64,000 nt of DNA. It comes from Cymodocea nodosa (Eukaryota > Streptophyta > Magnoliopsida > Alismatales > Cymodoceaceae). Positions 47,958-60,111 of this stretch are shown here, in pieces (within the stretch, counting starts at the first letter, position 1; every line of letters starts with the position of its first letter). Under the pieces are notes generated by a model. The model made no database searches and was not told the DNA's origin. It saw only the letters and a program-made list of their open reading frames with translations. Both the position numbers and the translations under genes were made by a program. Where the stretch lies: assembly GCA_036874045.1 (NCBI GenBank), contig CM072335.1, positions 9,196,001 through 9,260,000 on the forward strand, read 5' to 3'.

Positions 47958-49963
47958 TGTATTTGTTAACTTCTATTTTTAACTTGGTTAATTTATCTTT
48001 GTGCTTTTATCAATAATTTCTTTTTAGAAGTAAACAAACAATCTTTCACATAAATTAGATATTAATTCCAATTTGTATTTTAACTACAAGTGCACAGTGT
48101 ATATTGTATTTGTGTGCAAGTACAAGTCGATCCCATAGAGAATTGAGTAAGAATTGTATACTGTTTCATTTTTTATATTATAATGAGTTCAGTAATCACT
48201 CCGTTGAGTTACAGTTAACACGACGGACTAAGTTCGTGGAGTTATGGCTAACTCAACGGACGAATCTCGTGGACTTAAGTTAACTCCACGAGCCTATCTT
48301 TCCAGTTTAATACTACTATTTACAAAGGAATTCGGCCAACCATCGGGCGGTTCCACAGATTGTAAATAACATCAATTAAGCTCTTTAATGTTAGTGAATA
48401 TTAGATTTATCATTACGACATACTAACATTCAGATATTTCAAATAGTAACCATTAAAATCTTTAAGTATTTTGAACGAATCAATTTTAGTAAACTGTAAA
48501 ACTATTATCTATTTTCTGAATCAAACAAACATAAAACATTCACAATACTCACAATGATAACTTTAATCACGATACAAAACAAACAATACAACACTTAAAT
48601 ATGAAATACAAACACAGATAAGTTTTTGTTTTTGGTATTTTTGTTTTAAGATGTTCATGAAAATGGGCAAAAGGTGAAATGTAAAAATTCTCTATCGATA
48701 GTAAATACTTCTGTCACTACATGTTATGCGATTACACCACTGAAAACTTAATCACTTACAATTCTACCTCCTCTCCTTATAGAATCGCGAGTCCAAAAAT
48801 GCAAGATAATCTCCTCTTTAGCATACTGGCATCAACCCAAAACCAAGGCTAGAAGCTTTACGATCTTCTGAGATATGATTCGGTGCTTGGTGAAAATGGC
48901 TTCCCTTCCCACGACGCGATCACTCCTCACAGTGGTTGTCAGGCACCGTGTTTGGCTCGGAATCGACCTGACATCAGGAAAGTATCCTCACAGACCTCCG
49001 ATGGTTGGTGATTATGGTGGTGGTGGTGATGGTTGGTGTGGAACTTTAGGGAACTTCCGACGCTGCCTACAGATAGCTCGGTTGTCCTCCTCTACACACA
49101 CACACTTTTCGTCTTTTCTCCTTTTCTTTTATATTTCTTTAGTAGTAACTGCTTCTGCTTAGATGATCGGTTGGATTTCCTTCATTCATATCAACGATGG
49201 TGATTTCTTCTCCCTTCCATGAGTGAATTCCTACGTGATACGTGCAATCGTGGTTTTCCTTCGAATGTCCTGTTTCTGTAACCGCTACAGTGGCATATTA
49301 GAAAATAAATGGTCTGCGGAGTTACAAATAACTCAATGGACTTACTTCGTTAATTTAACAATAAAACATGTGCAATAAAGAAATAAGCTGCTAACATAAC
49401 GCGTTACCTTAGTGTGCATTCATGTAACCCTATGTGTATAGTTATGCTAACTTAACGAGTTAAACATGTGCATCTCACGTGATATACTAAAGCATTTAAT
49501 TTCAACACATGCATAAATCTAACTTAACGATTTCAAATATTTTGGATACTTAAAAACCTAACTATCCAATGCCTAGATGCATTTCGGATAGTTAACAGAT
49601 AACTTACCGAAAATCCACTTAAGTCATGCATTATGGTTTCGACACGTGTACTTCAGGAAATAATAAAATATTCTTTAAAACATAATTGTCCGGTACATTA
49701 AACATAACTGTCTGGTACATTAAACATAACTCTCCGAAATAATAGAAAATTCAGACACTTAAGAATTTCACAACCTGCAATTTACCGATAGTGTAGAAAT
49801 GTACTAAATTAACATTAATTCCCTGAAATTATGTAGATTCTTTCATTAAAGCATATAACAATGCAATTATAACATAATGGCTTAATTCTCATAGGATAAC
49901 CTAAATATTATGCAATTAACCATCATTTAACCGTTAATATTATGCACTTTTTCATTCTAAACA
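47958..49963 (-). repeat. Family G LTR, copy G5 (2006 bp)
   Basis: The minus strand starts TGTTTAGAATG after a tract reading GGGGGAAG and ends before AGTTTTC and the primer site. It holds a near-perfect 27-bp palindrome at 48266-48292 (CTCGTGGACTTAAG... and its mirror) and the second palindrome near 48199-48230. At 49530-49760 it has a block with TTCGG/TAACTATCC words not present in G1. Accidental frames such as 48875-49162 lie in it. Confidence 0.85.
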
Positions 49964-51480
49964 CTTCCCCCATACTTAAATTTTGCTAGTCCCTTAGCAA
50001 ACTAAGATCTAATTAATTGGTCTTTCTAAAGTGGTAGAATTAATTCTTCCTTTTGTTCTTCTTTTTAGCATAAGAACTTAGATTATTATATAGATATTCT
50101 GTATGTTTTCAGTAATCTATTTTAACATTGTTTTCTACTCTTCAACCTGCAAATATACTTAGAATATATGTAAATTACATGCAAAATATATCAGCATCAT
50201 ATAGGTGTTAATTATATTATCATTTGTTCTTTTCTTTCTTTTTCATCATCTGTCATCCTGAATTTTCCAATAAGATTTCTAGAATAAATTCCAACAACAT
50301 ACGAATCAAAACACAATCCAATTCAATATGATTAACACAAGTAGAATAAAGAATTGTATCTCAAATAGACAACTTCAAAAGTCTATTCTAAATTCATATT
50401 TCAGCAATTTTAGATAACAGAAAATATACTCGATTCAAAAGATATCTATATTTCACAAAACACTTGTATCTTTTTAGAACAGTATATGTATATTTGTACT
50501 TTAAAAGTTAATTTGACAAGCTTAAATCATACAAGAGCTTTCTAGTGTACCCATGTATCGAGCTTTCAGTCAACAATCCCAGATCTAATCAGGATCTTAG
50601 GTTGCCAGATTTAAAGAGTCTTTTTTTTCAGGTCAACAATCCTTACATACCTATCTGCTCAAGTACAAAAGGCTTGTGATCAAACAAGTCAATAAACTCT
50701 AAAAGTTTTTCTCTCTTTTTTTTCTTTTTCTTTTCCACACAGCATATGTATGTATTTCATTAATACAGATGCAATAAAACACCAATCTCATATAGTCCTA
50801 CTTCTATTATTTATTGAAAATATGAATCCATATTAATAAGCTTATACTTTTTTTTGTAGTTTAACAAGATCTACACATAAATCATTCTACAAGTTTAATC
50901 AGTCAAATTAAATGTATATTTGATCATATGTATTTCATTTAATCTAAAAATCAACATTTCAGCTCTTTCAGGACTTCAAATAATTTACTACGTTTCAGTT
51001 AAGCATTCTGATTTCATTTTAAAATCGTGAAACTATTAAACTCATAAATTTCAGCAAAAACATAAGATACTATATTTAGATTTGTATAAATAGTAAAATT
51101 CTATAGCATCTTATATAGGATTATAAATATAACATTCAAGTAGTTATAGTTCTTAAAAATTTTACAGTCTCAATTATCTGATAGTTATAGCAGATTCATA
51201 AAAAAAATTTCAATTTCCATAAAACTTTTGCAATACTGTTTTAATTCTTCTAATTAACAAAATTACATAGCTGTTACTTTAATTACCTCTCCCCCATACC
51301 TACATTTTGCATTGTACTCAATGTAAAAGATTTTACAATAAATACAGTAATTGTAGCAGGCATGAATATTGTTTCGTTGACTTAGCATCTAACTCAACGA
51401 ACTTAATTTGTTGAGTTAATGAATAGCTCTACGAATTGAGTTTAAATCTAAATTCAGGATAAGTAATCAATTACATACCT
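49964..51480 (-). other. Non-coding 3' tail of the F-box-carrying element
   Basis: It matches 14940-16423 inverted, including the polypurine tract, the AAGAGCTTTCTA block near 50530 and the G-rich tract near 51290 with its hairpin. No gene is present. Confidence 0.7.
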
Positions 51481-51670
51481 TGTTCTCTTGTATCTCCTTC
51501 AGTATATTCCAATTTTTTATTCTGAAAAAGCTTTTCATTCACGAATAAAAGTAGAATATATAACAAAATGACATTTAACAAAACAGATATTGTTAAATCA
51601 ATGTCTTATGTGGAACCTAGGCTCTTATGCCTTTGGTGGCTCACAAGCAAGCCAGTTGGTTTCCTAGAAT
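51480..51670 (-). pseudogene. Membrane-segment frame of the element tail
   Basis: Counterpart of 14726-14937. It keeps KPTGLLVSH, a hydrophobic run ending ILLYILLLFVNE and a basic end. Element part of unknown role. Confidence 0.4.
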
Positions 51671-51955
51671 AGATACCAACAAATTGGATTTTTTTTTTCT
51701 AAAAATAAATGCAAAATACACACAACATTAAAAGCACAGAATTATAATTTAAGAACATGATTGAAAAGTAGTAACAAATGGAATAAACGTGTTAGGCCAA
51801 GCAAACTTTTTAGGCATAATTCTTTTTGCTATTAATTCTATTTTAATGCAGTTCATTTTCCTTCTTAATTTGTAAACTTGTAGTATGTTATCAATACTAA
51901 ATATAAGTGTATTACCATTAATGAAATGAAATGCAGAAAGGGATCCTTTTTTGTT
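51671..51955 (-). other. Sequence between the F-box stop codon and the element tail
   Basis: AT-rich, with a T run at 51690-51700. No frame, no match elsewhere in the window. It could be the 3' flank of the captured gene. Confidence 0.4.
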
Positions 51956-52888
51956 TCAAGATAATGTAGTTGTTACTATTTCTACATCTATTTCAATATA
52001 TTCCTCTTCCCACTTCCATTCATTTATGTCTTTCATAATCCATATTTGAAATTTCATCAATTCATCCCACCATCTTATCAAACATAAAGTAGGATCATCA
52101 TATTCATTATACCACATTCCTATTTGAATTTTATCATATTCTGTAGATGGTGGTTTAGCTATTTCTCTCGGTATAGGCAAAATTTCTATATAATCATTAT
52201 CATAACTATCTATGCTTACTATGTATAAATTAGATCTAAATGCAACTGATATATCTATGACTAGATATATATATCCATCAAGTATGACATGTAAGCTATT
52301 AATTAATGATTTCTGTCCTAGATATATCATAGTATTTTCAGTCCAAGATCTATTCAGAAAATTATACACACTTAAGCATAAATCTTCATCCCAATTTCCA
52401 GTTGGTCTCCAATAATATAATTTTTCAAGAAAGGTCGAATTTTTATCAGAAAATATTAGAGCTGACCCACAATTTTCAGTTGGTACTTCATATCTATTTG
52501 GCCTTCCTATATTCCATTCTTCTCTTGTGATAGGATTTCTAATTAAAATATCAGGTAATAGAATTGCATACCTTGGTTTGGTTCTATAAATAATTAATCC
52601 TTCATCCATCCCCATAATATGATCTATTCCTTCTAATGTATTGGGTGGAATTCCAGCAATTTCTTCTATATTCAGATATTCATAGCTAAATGAACTACGA
52701 TTAAATGACTTCCATAAAAATCCATTCCTAATCTTAGTCATTTTTGTAACTTGTAGTCCATGAAAATATTTTTCTCTAACACAGTCTTTAATATCCTTTG
52801 ATACACAACACAATCTATACAGATCTTTAGCTAACAAGTTACTCAATACTTCCCTTAGTGCATCTAGCGGTAATTTCATAAATTCCAT
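51956..52888 (-). CDS. F-box family protein, 310 aa, inside a Ty3-type element
   Basis: The N-terminal F-box (residues about 5-45: LPLDALREVLSNLLAKDLYR, then CCVSKDIKDCV) is the SKP1-binding domain of SCF ubiquitin ligases. It is followed by an F-box-associated, kelch-like region: GMDEGLIIYRTKPR (about 92-105), ILIRNPITREEWNIGRP (about 113-129), a WRPTGNWDEDLCLSVYN stretch (about 160-176) and a C-terminal blade-like part with LCLIRWWDELMKFQIWIMKD. These proteins select substrates for ubiquitination; the target here is unknown. The frame is open with an in-frame Met three residues before a second Met; the first is chosen because it follows an AG directly and gives the full F-box. A TATA-like TATAAAAAAT lies at 53060-53051. 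Flanks are retroelement gag and tail. Either a captured host gene or a host gene swallowed by insertions. Sequence integrity suggests recent capture or selection. Confidence 0.8.
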   Translation of the reverse strand: MEFMKLPLDALREVLSNLLAKDLYRLCCVSKDIKDCVREKYFHGLQVTKMTKIRNGFLWKSFNRSSFSYEYLNIEEIAGIPPNTLEGIDHIMGMDEGLIIYRTKPRYAILLPDILIRNPITREEWNIGRPNRYEVPTENCGSALIFSDKNSTFLEKLYYWRPTGNWDEDLCLSVYNFLNRSWTENTMIYLGQKSLINSLHVILDGYIYLVIDISVAFRSNLYIVSIDSYDNDYIEILPIPREIAKPPSTEYDKIQIGMWYNEYDDPTLCLIRWWDELMKFQIWIMKDINEWKWEEEYIEIDVEIVTTTLS

Positions 52889-53101
52889 CTGTTGATTCTA
52901 TATAACATAAACAAAAATTTAGCGAAGACAAAAATTAACATAGCTACTTCACACCCTCGTAGAGTTAGGTCATAACTCAACGGATTAAGTTCTTTGAGTT
53001 AAGTAATAACTCTACGATACTAGTAACTGTAAGTAAACTTACATTTTTTAATTTTTTATACCTACTATATTATACGTAGTTACTTCAATTATACTACTTC
53101 A
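52889..53101 (-). promoter_or_regulatory. Possible upstream region of the F-box gene
   Basis: It lies between the gag stop and the F-box start. On the minus strand TATAAAAAAT is at 53060-53051, followed by the recurrent words TTAATCCGTTGAGTTATG and TAACTCTACGAG near 52990-52960. CAACAG immediately precedes the ATG, which could be a 3' splice site. All functional readings are inference. Confidence 0.3.
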
Positions 53102-54218
53102 TTCAGCTACCCTCCTAGAGGAGGTATCAATTTCATTAACAGTTCTATTGACAAGGTTAGGTATTGCTTGTATTGGCAATCCTCTAGTAGGTTTAACTTC
53201 CATTGATTCCTTTTGTCTAAGTGGTATATTTATATTTTGATTTTAAATTGCAGCATTTCCAAATACAAGATCTCGACGATTGTTTAATTGTTGGATTATC
53301 TTTTCTAATTTCTCTATTCTAGATCCTTATTCAATTAATGCTTCATAACTTATATTCTTGTCATTTATATTTTCTCCTCCTTGGAAATTGTTGTTTCTCC
53401 AAGATAAATTCAGGTGATTTCTCCAATTAGGGTTATAAGAATTTCCAAAGTTATCTTTCTGGTTTCTAGCATAAATAATATCTAGATCATTAATGTTTGC
53501 ATTCTTTTCTGCTAGTTTTTTATTTAATGATAACTCTTCTATTTTCTTTGTTAATTCAATTAATTTCACTTCAAGCATAGTGCTTGAATCTATTTCATGC
53601 ATTCCCCTTGGCAATATTCTTTTATCTGTAATAGCTTCAACCAAGCTTTCCCACTATGCAGTTCTTTTTGCAAAGTTTTCTAAATATGCCCATGCTTCTT
53701 CACTACACAATTTTAAAAATCCATTCTGACAAGTAGATTCTAATAAAGATTTCGTTGAAACATCTATGCCTTCATAAATTAAACCTATCAATTGCGCTTT
53801 ACTCATTGCATGATATGGACATTGAGTTAGTAAATCTTTAAATCTTTCAAAATATTTCCAAAATGATTCTCCCTATTTTTGGCTACACATTAATATTTCC
53901 TTTTTCTTTTTTATCGTTTGATGTGTTGGATAATATTTTTCTAGAAAAATAGAGCAGAATTCAATCCAACTAGAAATTGAATCAGGTGATAGAGTATATA
54001 ACCATCTCTTAGCTGTGTCTTTTAAAGAAAAAGGGATATATCTAAGTTTAATAGCATCTATACTCATGTTCGACATTTTCATCATTTGACAAACTTCGCT
54101 AAATTCTCTAAGGAAATAACAGGCATCCTCTCTTTCTAATCCATGAAAATGTGGTAATTAATTAATATAATTAGATTTTAGTTCAAACCTATCTCCCTCA
54201 AAGTTTGGCAATCGAATA
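53102..54218 (-). pseudogene. gag of the F-box-carrying Athila-like element
   Basis: Minus strand: LPNFEGDRFELK-type start near 54205, then MSIDAIKLRYIPFSLKDTAK and RWLYTLSPDSISSW (54070-53980), the classic Athila/Ty3 gag core. LIGLIYEGIDVSTKSLLEST-like sequence lies near 53790, then MVEAITDKRILPRGMHEID, a coiled-coil-like ELTKKIEELSLNKKL, and a C-terminal end RRVAE at about 53104. Broken, several breaks. The 5' end meets the 5S array at about 54218. Confidence 0.8.
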
Positions 54219-54552
54219 CCCTATTATTGAAAATGGTTTACAAAACTAATGTCATATATTGAATGACAACATGATCAAAATGTTCCATTATAACGGTGGT
54301 TGATATCGAAAGGGTTGTATTCTCTTACTAAAATTTTGTAACATCTTAACTTACAACAATTAGAGTACCATGAAATGAGAAACGTTTAATATACGTTGTG
54401 TTGTGGTGTTTTTTTAAGAGAGTTGTAATCATTGCAAATGAGTAGAAACAATTGGATCTTTATTTACAAACTTTAAATAATCCAATTCAACACGTTTCTA
54501 GTGTGAATTATCATAGTTTTCGATCTTTATGTAATGACAAATTTAGAAATGT

Positions 54553-54671
54553 GTGTGTGACCATACCAACACAAAAGCACTGGATCTCATCAGAACGCCA
54601 AAGTTAAAAGTGTTTGGGCGAGAGTAGTACTAAGATGGGGTACCTCTTGGGAAGTCCTTGTGTTGCACTCC
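54553..54671 (+). rRNA. 5S rRNA-like unit 1
   Basis: Reads GAACGCC and GATGGGGTACC where plant 5S has GAACTCC and GATGGGTGACC; shares the GAACGCC wording with units 9 and 10. First unit after the gag junction. Confidence 0.75.
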
Positions 54672-55059
54672 TTTTTGCAACATGGTAGGATGGTCATTTT
54701 GTAAATCAAACTCTCACTACGAGACGACCCTATTATTGATAATGGTTTCCAAAATTAATGTCATATATTGAATGACATCATGATCAAAATGTGCCATAAT
54801 AAAGGTGGTTGACATCGAAAGGGTTCTACCCTCTTCCTAAAATTTTGTAACATCTTAACTTACAACAATTAGAGTACCATGAAATGAGAAATGTTTAATA
54901 TTCGTTGTGTCGTGGTGTTTTTTTAAGAGAATTGTAATCATTGCAAATGAGTTGAAATAATTGGATCTTCATTTACAAACTTTAAATAATCCAATTCAAC
55001 AAGTTTTTAGTATGAATTATCATAGTTTTCGATCTTTCTGTAATGACAAATTTAGAAAT

Positions 55060-55178
55060 GTGTGCGAGCATACCAACAAAAAAGCACTCGATCTCATCAG
55101 AACTCCAAAGTTAAATGTGTTTGGGCGAGAGTAGAACTAAGATGGGTGACCTCTTGGGAAGTCATTTTGTTGCACTCC
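55060..55178 (+). rRNA. 5S rRNA-like unit 2
   Basis: Close to consensus in the internal promoter; ends GTTGCACTCC followed by ATTTT rather than T5. Its spacer resembles that of unit 13. Confidence 0.75.
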
Positions 55179-55568
55179 ATTTTGCGTCATGGTAGAATGG
55201 TCTTTTTGTAAATCAAACTCTCACTAAGAGACGACCCTATTATTGATAATGGTTTCCAAAATTAATGTCATATATTGAATGACAACATGATCAAAATGTG
55301 CCATTATAACGATGGTAGATATCGAAAGAGTTGTATTCTATTACTAAAATTTTGTAACATCATAACTTACAACAATTAGAGTACCATGAAATGAGAAACG
55401 TTTAATATCCGATGTGTCATGCTATTTTTTTAAGAGAGTTGTAATCATTGCAAATGAGTTGAAATAATTGGATCTTCGTTTACAAACTTTAAATAATCCA
55501 ATTCAACAAGTTTCTAGTGTGAATTATCATAGTTTTTGATCTTTCTGTAATGACAAATTAAGATATGT

Positions 55569-55687
55569 GTGAGCGACCTTACCAACACAAAAGCACTAGA
55601 TCTCATCAGAGCTCCAAGGTTAAATGTGTTTGGGTGAGAGTAGTTCGAAGATGGATGACCTCTTGGAAAGTCCTTGTGTTGCACTCC
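55569..55687 (+). rRNA. 5S rRNA-like unit 3
   Basis: Has TGGGTGAGAG and GATGGATGACC in the internal promoter; resembles unit 11 (CTTGGAAAGTCC). Confidence 0.7.
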
Positions 55688-56077
55688 CTTTTGCATCATG
55701 GTAGGATGGTCTTTTTGTAAATCAAACTCTCACTAAGAGACGACCCTGTTATTTATAATGGTTTCCAAAATTAATGTCATATATTGAATGACAACATGAT
55801 CAAAATATGTCATTATAACGGTGGTTGATATCGAAAGGGTTGTATTCACTTACTAAAATTTTGTAGCATCTCAACTTACAACAATTAGAGTACCATGAAA
55901 TGAGAAACGTTTAATATCCGTTATGTCGTGCTGTTTTTTTAAGAGAGATGTAATCATTGCAAATGAGTAGAAATAATTGGATCTTCATTTACAAACTTTA
56001 AATAATCCAATTCAACAAGTTTTTAGTGTGAATTATCATAGTTTTCGATCTTTCTATAATGACGAATTTAGAAATGT

Positions 56078-56196
56078 GTGTGCGACCATACCAACAAAAA
56101 AGCAATAGATCTCATCAGAACTCCAAAGTTAAATGTGTTTGGGCGAGAGTAGTACTAAGATGGGTCACCTCTTCGGAAGTCCTTTTGTTGCACTCC
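56078..56196 (+). rRNA. 5S rRNA-like unit 4
   Basis: Internal promoter wording kept except GGGTCACC; followed by ATTTTTC. The first half of its spacer resembles unit 12. Confidence 0.75.
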
Positions 56197-56586
56197 ATTT
56201 TTCATCATGGTTAGATGGTCTTTTTGTAAATCAAACTCTCACAAAGAGACGACCCTATTATTGACAATGGTTTCCAAAATTAATGTCATATATTGAGTGA
56301 CATCATGATCAAAATGTGCCATTATAACGGTGGTTGATATCGAAAGGGTTCTATTCTCTTACTAAAATTTTGTAACATCTTAACTTACAGCAATTAGAGT
56401 ATCATGACATGAGAAATGTTTAATATCTGTTGTGTCGTGGTGTTTTTTTAAGAGAGTTGTAATCAATGCAAATGAGTTGAAATAATTGGATCTTTATTTA
56501 CAAACTTTAAATAATCCAATTCAACAGGTTTCTAGTGTGAATTATCATAGTTTTCGATCTTTATGTAATGACAAATTTAGAAATTT

Positions 56587-56705
56587 GTGTGCGACCATAT
56601 TAACACAAAAGCCCTGGATCTCATCAGAACTCCAAAGTTAAATGTGTTTGGGCGAGAGTAGTACTAAGATTGGTGACCTCATGGGAAGTCCTTGTGTTGC
56701 ACTCC
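56587..56705 (+). rRNA. 5S rRNA-like unit 5
   Basis: Has CATATTAAC for CATACCAAC near the start. The spacer after it is about 36 bp shorter than usual. Confidence 0.75.
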
Positions 56706-57059
56706 TTTTTGCATCTAAGAGACGACCCTATTATTGATAATGGTTTCCAAAATTAATGTCATATATTGAATGACATCATGATCAAAATGTGCCACTATAA
56801 CGGTGGTTGATATCGAAAGGGTTCTATTCTCTTACTAAAATTTTGTAACATCTTAACTTACAGCAATTAGAGTACCATGACATGAGAAACGTTTAATATA
56901 AGTTGTGTCGTGCTGTTTTTTTAAGAGAGTTGTAATCATTGCAAATGAGTTGAAATAATTGGATCTTTATTTACAAACATTAAATAATTCAATTCAACAA
57001 GTTTCTAGTGTGAATTATCATAGTTTTCGATCTTTCTATAATGACAAATTTAGAAATGT

Positions 57060-57178
57060 GTGTGCGACCATACCAACACAAAAGCACTGGATCTCATCAG
57101 AACTCCAAAGTTAAATGTGTTTGGGCGAGAGTAGTACTAAGATAGGTGACCTCTTGGGAAGTGCTTGTGTTGCACTCC
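57060..57178 (+). rRNA. 5S rRNA-like unit 6
   Basis: Near consensus: GCACTGGATCTCATCAGAAC and GGGCGAGAGTAGTACTAAGA present; T5 follows the 3' end. Confidence 0.78.
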
Positions 57179-57568
57179 TTTTTGCATCATGGTAGGATGG
57201 TCTTTTTGTAAATCAAACTCTCACTAAGAGACGACCTTATTATTGATAATGGTTTCCAAAATTAATGTCATAAATTGAATGACATCATGATCAAAATGTG
57301 CCATTATAACGGTGGTTGATATCGAAAGGGTTGTATTCTATTACTAAAATTTTGTAACATCTTAACTTACAACAATTAGAGTACCATGAAATGAGAAACG
57401 TTTAATATCCGTTTTGTCATGGTGTTTTTTTAAGAGAGTTGTAATCAATGCAAATGAGTCGAAATAATTGGATCTTTATTTACAAACTTTAAATAATCCA
57501 ATTCAACAAGTTTCTAGCGTGAATTATCATAGTTTTCGATCTTTCTGTAATGACAAATTTAGAAATGT

Positions 57569-57686
57569 GTGTGCGACCATACCAACACAAAAGCACTAGA
57601 TCACATCAGAACTCCAAAGTTAAAGGTGTTGGGCGCGAGTAGTACTAATATGGGTGACCTCTTAGGAAGTCCTTGTGTTGCACTCC
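57569..57686 (+). rRNA. 5S rRNA-like unit 7
   Basis: One base shorter in the box A area (GTTGGGCGCGAG); otherwise consensus. Confidence 0.72.
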
Positions 57687-58076
57687 TTTTTGCATCATGA
57701 TAGGATGGTCTTTTTGTAAATCAAACTCTCAGTAAGAGACGACCTTATTATTGATAATGGTTTCCGAAATTAATGTCATATATTGAATGACATCATGATC
57801 AAAATGTGCCAATATAACGGTGGTTGATATCGAAAGGGTTGTATTCTCTTACTAAAATTCTGTAACATCTTAATTTACAACAGTTAGAGTACAATGAAAT
57901 GACAAACGTTTAATATACGTTGTGTCGTGGTGTTTTTTTAAGAGAGTTGTAATCATTGCAAATGAGTTGAAATAAGTGGATCTTTATTTACAAACTTTAA
58001 ATAATCCAATTCAACAAGTTTCTAGTGTGAATTATCAAAGTTTTCGATCTTTCTGTAATGACAAATTTAGAAATGT

Positions 58077-58195
58077 GTGTGCAACCATACCAACACAAAA
58101 GCACTGGATCTCATCAGAACTCCAAAGTTAAATGTGTTCGGGCGAGAGTAGTATAAAGATGTGTGACCTCTACGGAAGTCCTTGTGTTGGACTCC
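58077..58195 (+). rRNA. 5S rRNA-like unit 8
   Basis: Has GTGTTCGGGCGAG in box A and TACGGAAG near the 3' end. The second half of its spacer resembles unit 12. Confidence 0.74.
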
Positions 58196-58585
58196 TTTTT
58201 GCATTATGGTAGGATGGTCTTTTCGTAAATCAAACTCTCACTAATAGACTACCCTATTGTTGATAATGGTTTCCAAAATTAATGTCATATATTGAATGAC
58301 ATCATGATCAAAATGTGCCATTATAAAGGTGGTTGATATCGAAAGTGTTGTATTCTCTTACTAAAATTTTGTAACATCTCAACTTACAACAATTAGAGTA
58401 CCATGAAATGAGAAACGTTTAATATACCTTGTGTCGTGATGTTTTTTTATGAGAGTTGTAATCATTGCAAATGAGTAGAAATAATTGGATCTTTATTTAC
58501 AAACTTTAAATAATCCTATTCAACACGTTTCTAGTGTGAATTATCATAGTTTTCGATCTTTACGTAATGACAAATTTAGAAATGT

Positions 58586-58704
58586 GTGTGCGACCATGCC
58601 AACACAAAACCACTGGATCTCATCAGAACGCCAAAGTTAAATTTGTTTGGGCGAGAGTAGTACTAAGATGGAGTACCTCTTGGGAAGTCCTTGTGTTGCA
58701 CTCC
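58586..58704 (+). rRNA. 5S rRNA-like unit 9
   Basis: Shares GAACGCC and an upstream AACACGTTTCTAG word with unit 1, eight units away. Confidence 0.75.
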
Positions 58705-59094
58705 TTTTTCCATCATGGTAGCATGGTCTTTTTGTAAATCAAACTCTCACTAAGAGACGACCCTATTATTGATAATGGTTTCCAAAATTAATGTCATACA
58801 TTGAATGACATCATGGTCAAAATGTGCCATTATAACAGCGGTTGATATCGAAAGGGTTCTATTCTCTTACTAAGATTTTGTAACATTTTAACTTACAGCA
58901 ATTAGAGTACCATGACATGAGAAACGTTTAATATCTGTTGTGTCGTGGTGTTTTTTTAAGAGAGTTGTAATCAATGCAAATGAGTTGAAATAATTGGATC
59001 TTTATTTACAAACTTTAAATAATCCAATTCAACAAGTTTCTAGTGTGATTTATCATAGTTTTCGATCTTTATGTAATGACAAATTTAGAAATGT

Positions 59095-59213
59095 GTTTGC
59101 GACCATACCAACACAAAAGCACTGGATCTCATCAGAACGCCAAAGTTAAATGTGTTTGGGCAAGAGTAGTACTAAGATGGGGTACCTCTTGGGATGTCCT
59201 TGTGTTGCACTCC
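59095..59213 (+). rRNA. 5S rRNA-like unit 10
   Basis: GAACGCC and GATGGGGTACC as in unit 1; its spacer resembles unit 5. Confidence 0.75.
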
Positions 59214-59603
59214 TTTTTGCATCATGGTAGGATGGTCTTTTTGTAAATCAAACTCTCACTAAGAGACGACCCTATTATTGATAATGGTTTCCAAAATTAA
59301 TGTCATATATTGAATGACATCATGATCAAAATGTCTCATTATAACGGTGGTTGATATCGAAAGGGTAGTATTCTCTTACTAAAATTTTGTAACATCTTAA
59401 CTTACAACAATTAGAGTTCCATGAAATGAGAAATGTTTAATATCCGTTGTGTCGTGGTGTTTTTTTAAGAGAGTTGTAAACAATGCAAATGAGTTGAAAT
59501 AATTGGATCTTTATTTACAAACTTTAAATAATTCAATTCAACAAGTTTCTAGTGTGAATTATCACAGTTTTCGATCTTTCTATAATGACAAATTTAGTAA
59601 TGT

Positions 59604-59723
59604 GTGTGCGAGCATACCAACACAAAAGCACTAGATCTCATCAGAACTCCATGGTTAAATGTGCTTGGGCGAGAGTAGTTCTAAGATGGGTGACCTCTTG
59701 GAAAGTCCTTGTGTTGCACTTCC
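59604..59723 (+). rRNA. 5S rRNA-like unit 11
   Basis: Keeps TGTGCTTGGGCGAG, nearer to plant 5S (GTGCTTGGGCGAG) than most units; resembles unit 3 elsewhere. Confidence 0.74.
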
Positions 59724-60111
59724 TTTTGCATCATGGTAGGATGGTCTTTTGTAAATCAAACTCTCACTAAGAGACGACCCTATTATTAATAATGGTTTCC
59801 AAAATTAATGTCATATATTGAATGACAACATTGTCAAAATATGCCATTATAACGGTGGTTGATATCGAAAGGGTTGTATTCACTTACTAAAATTTTGTAG
59901 CATCTCAACTTACAACAATTAGAGTACCATGAAATGAGAAACGTTTAATATTCGTTATGACGTGTTGTTTTTTTAAGAGAGAAGTAATCATTGCAAATGA
60001 GTTGAAATAAGTGGATCTTTATTTACAAACTTTAAATAATCCAATTCAACAAGTTTCTAGTGTGAATTATCAAAGTTTTCGATCTTTCTGTAATGACAAA
60101 TTTAGAAATGT

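Larger units (their letters stand above)
47932..54218 (-). mobile_element. Athila-like Ty3 element carrying an F-box gene (non-autonomous)
   Basis: Minus-strand order: gag (54218-53102), about 210 bp of spacer, an open F-box gene (52888-51956), about 260 bp, a membrane-segment frame (about 51670-51480), the long non-coding tail (51480-49964), polypurine tract, LTR (49963-47958), then a primer site (47950-47933). No protease, reverse transcriptase, RNase H or integrase part is seen between gag and tail. The 5' end is replaced by the 5S array and the other end meets the C gag. It looks like a non-autonomous derivative that took up a host gene. Confidence 0.7.
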
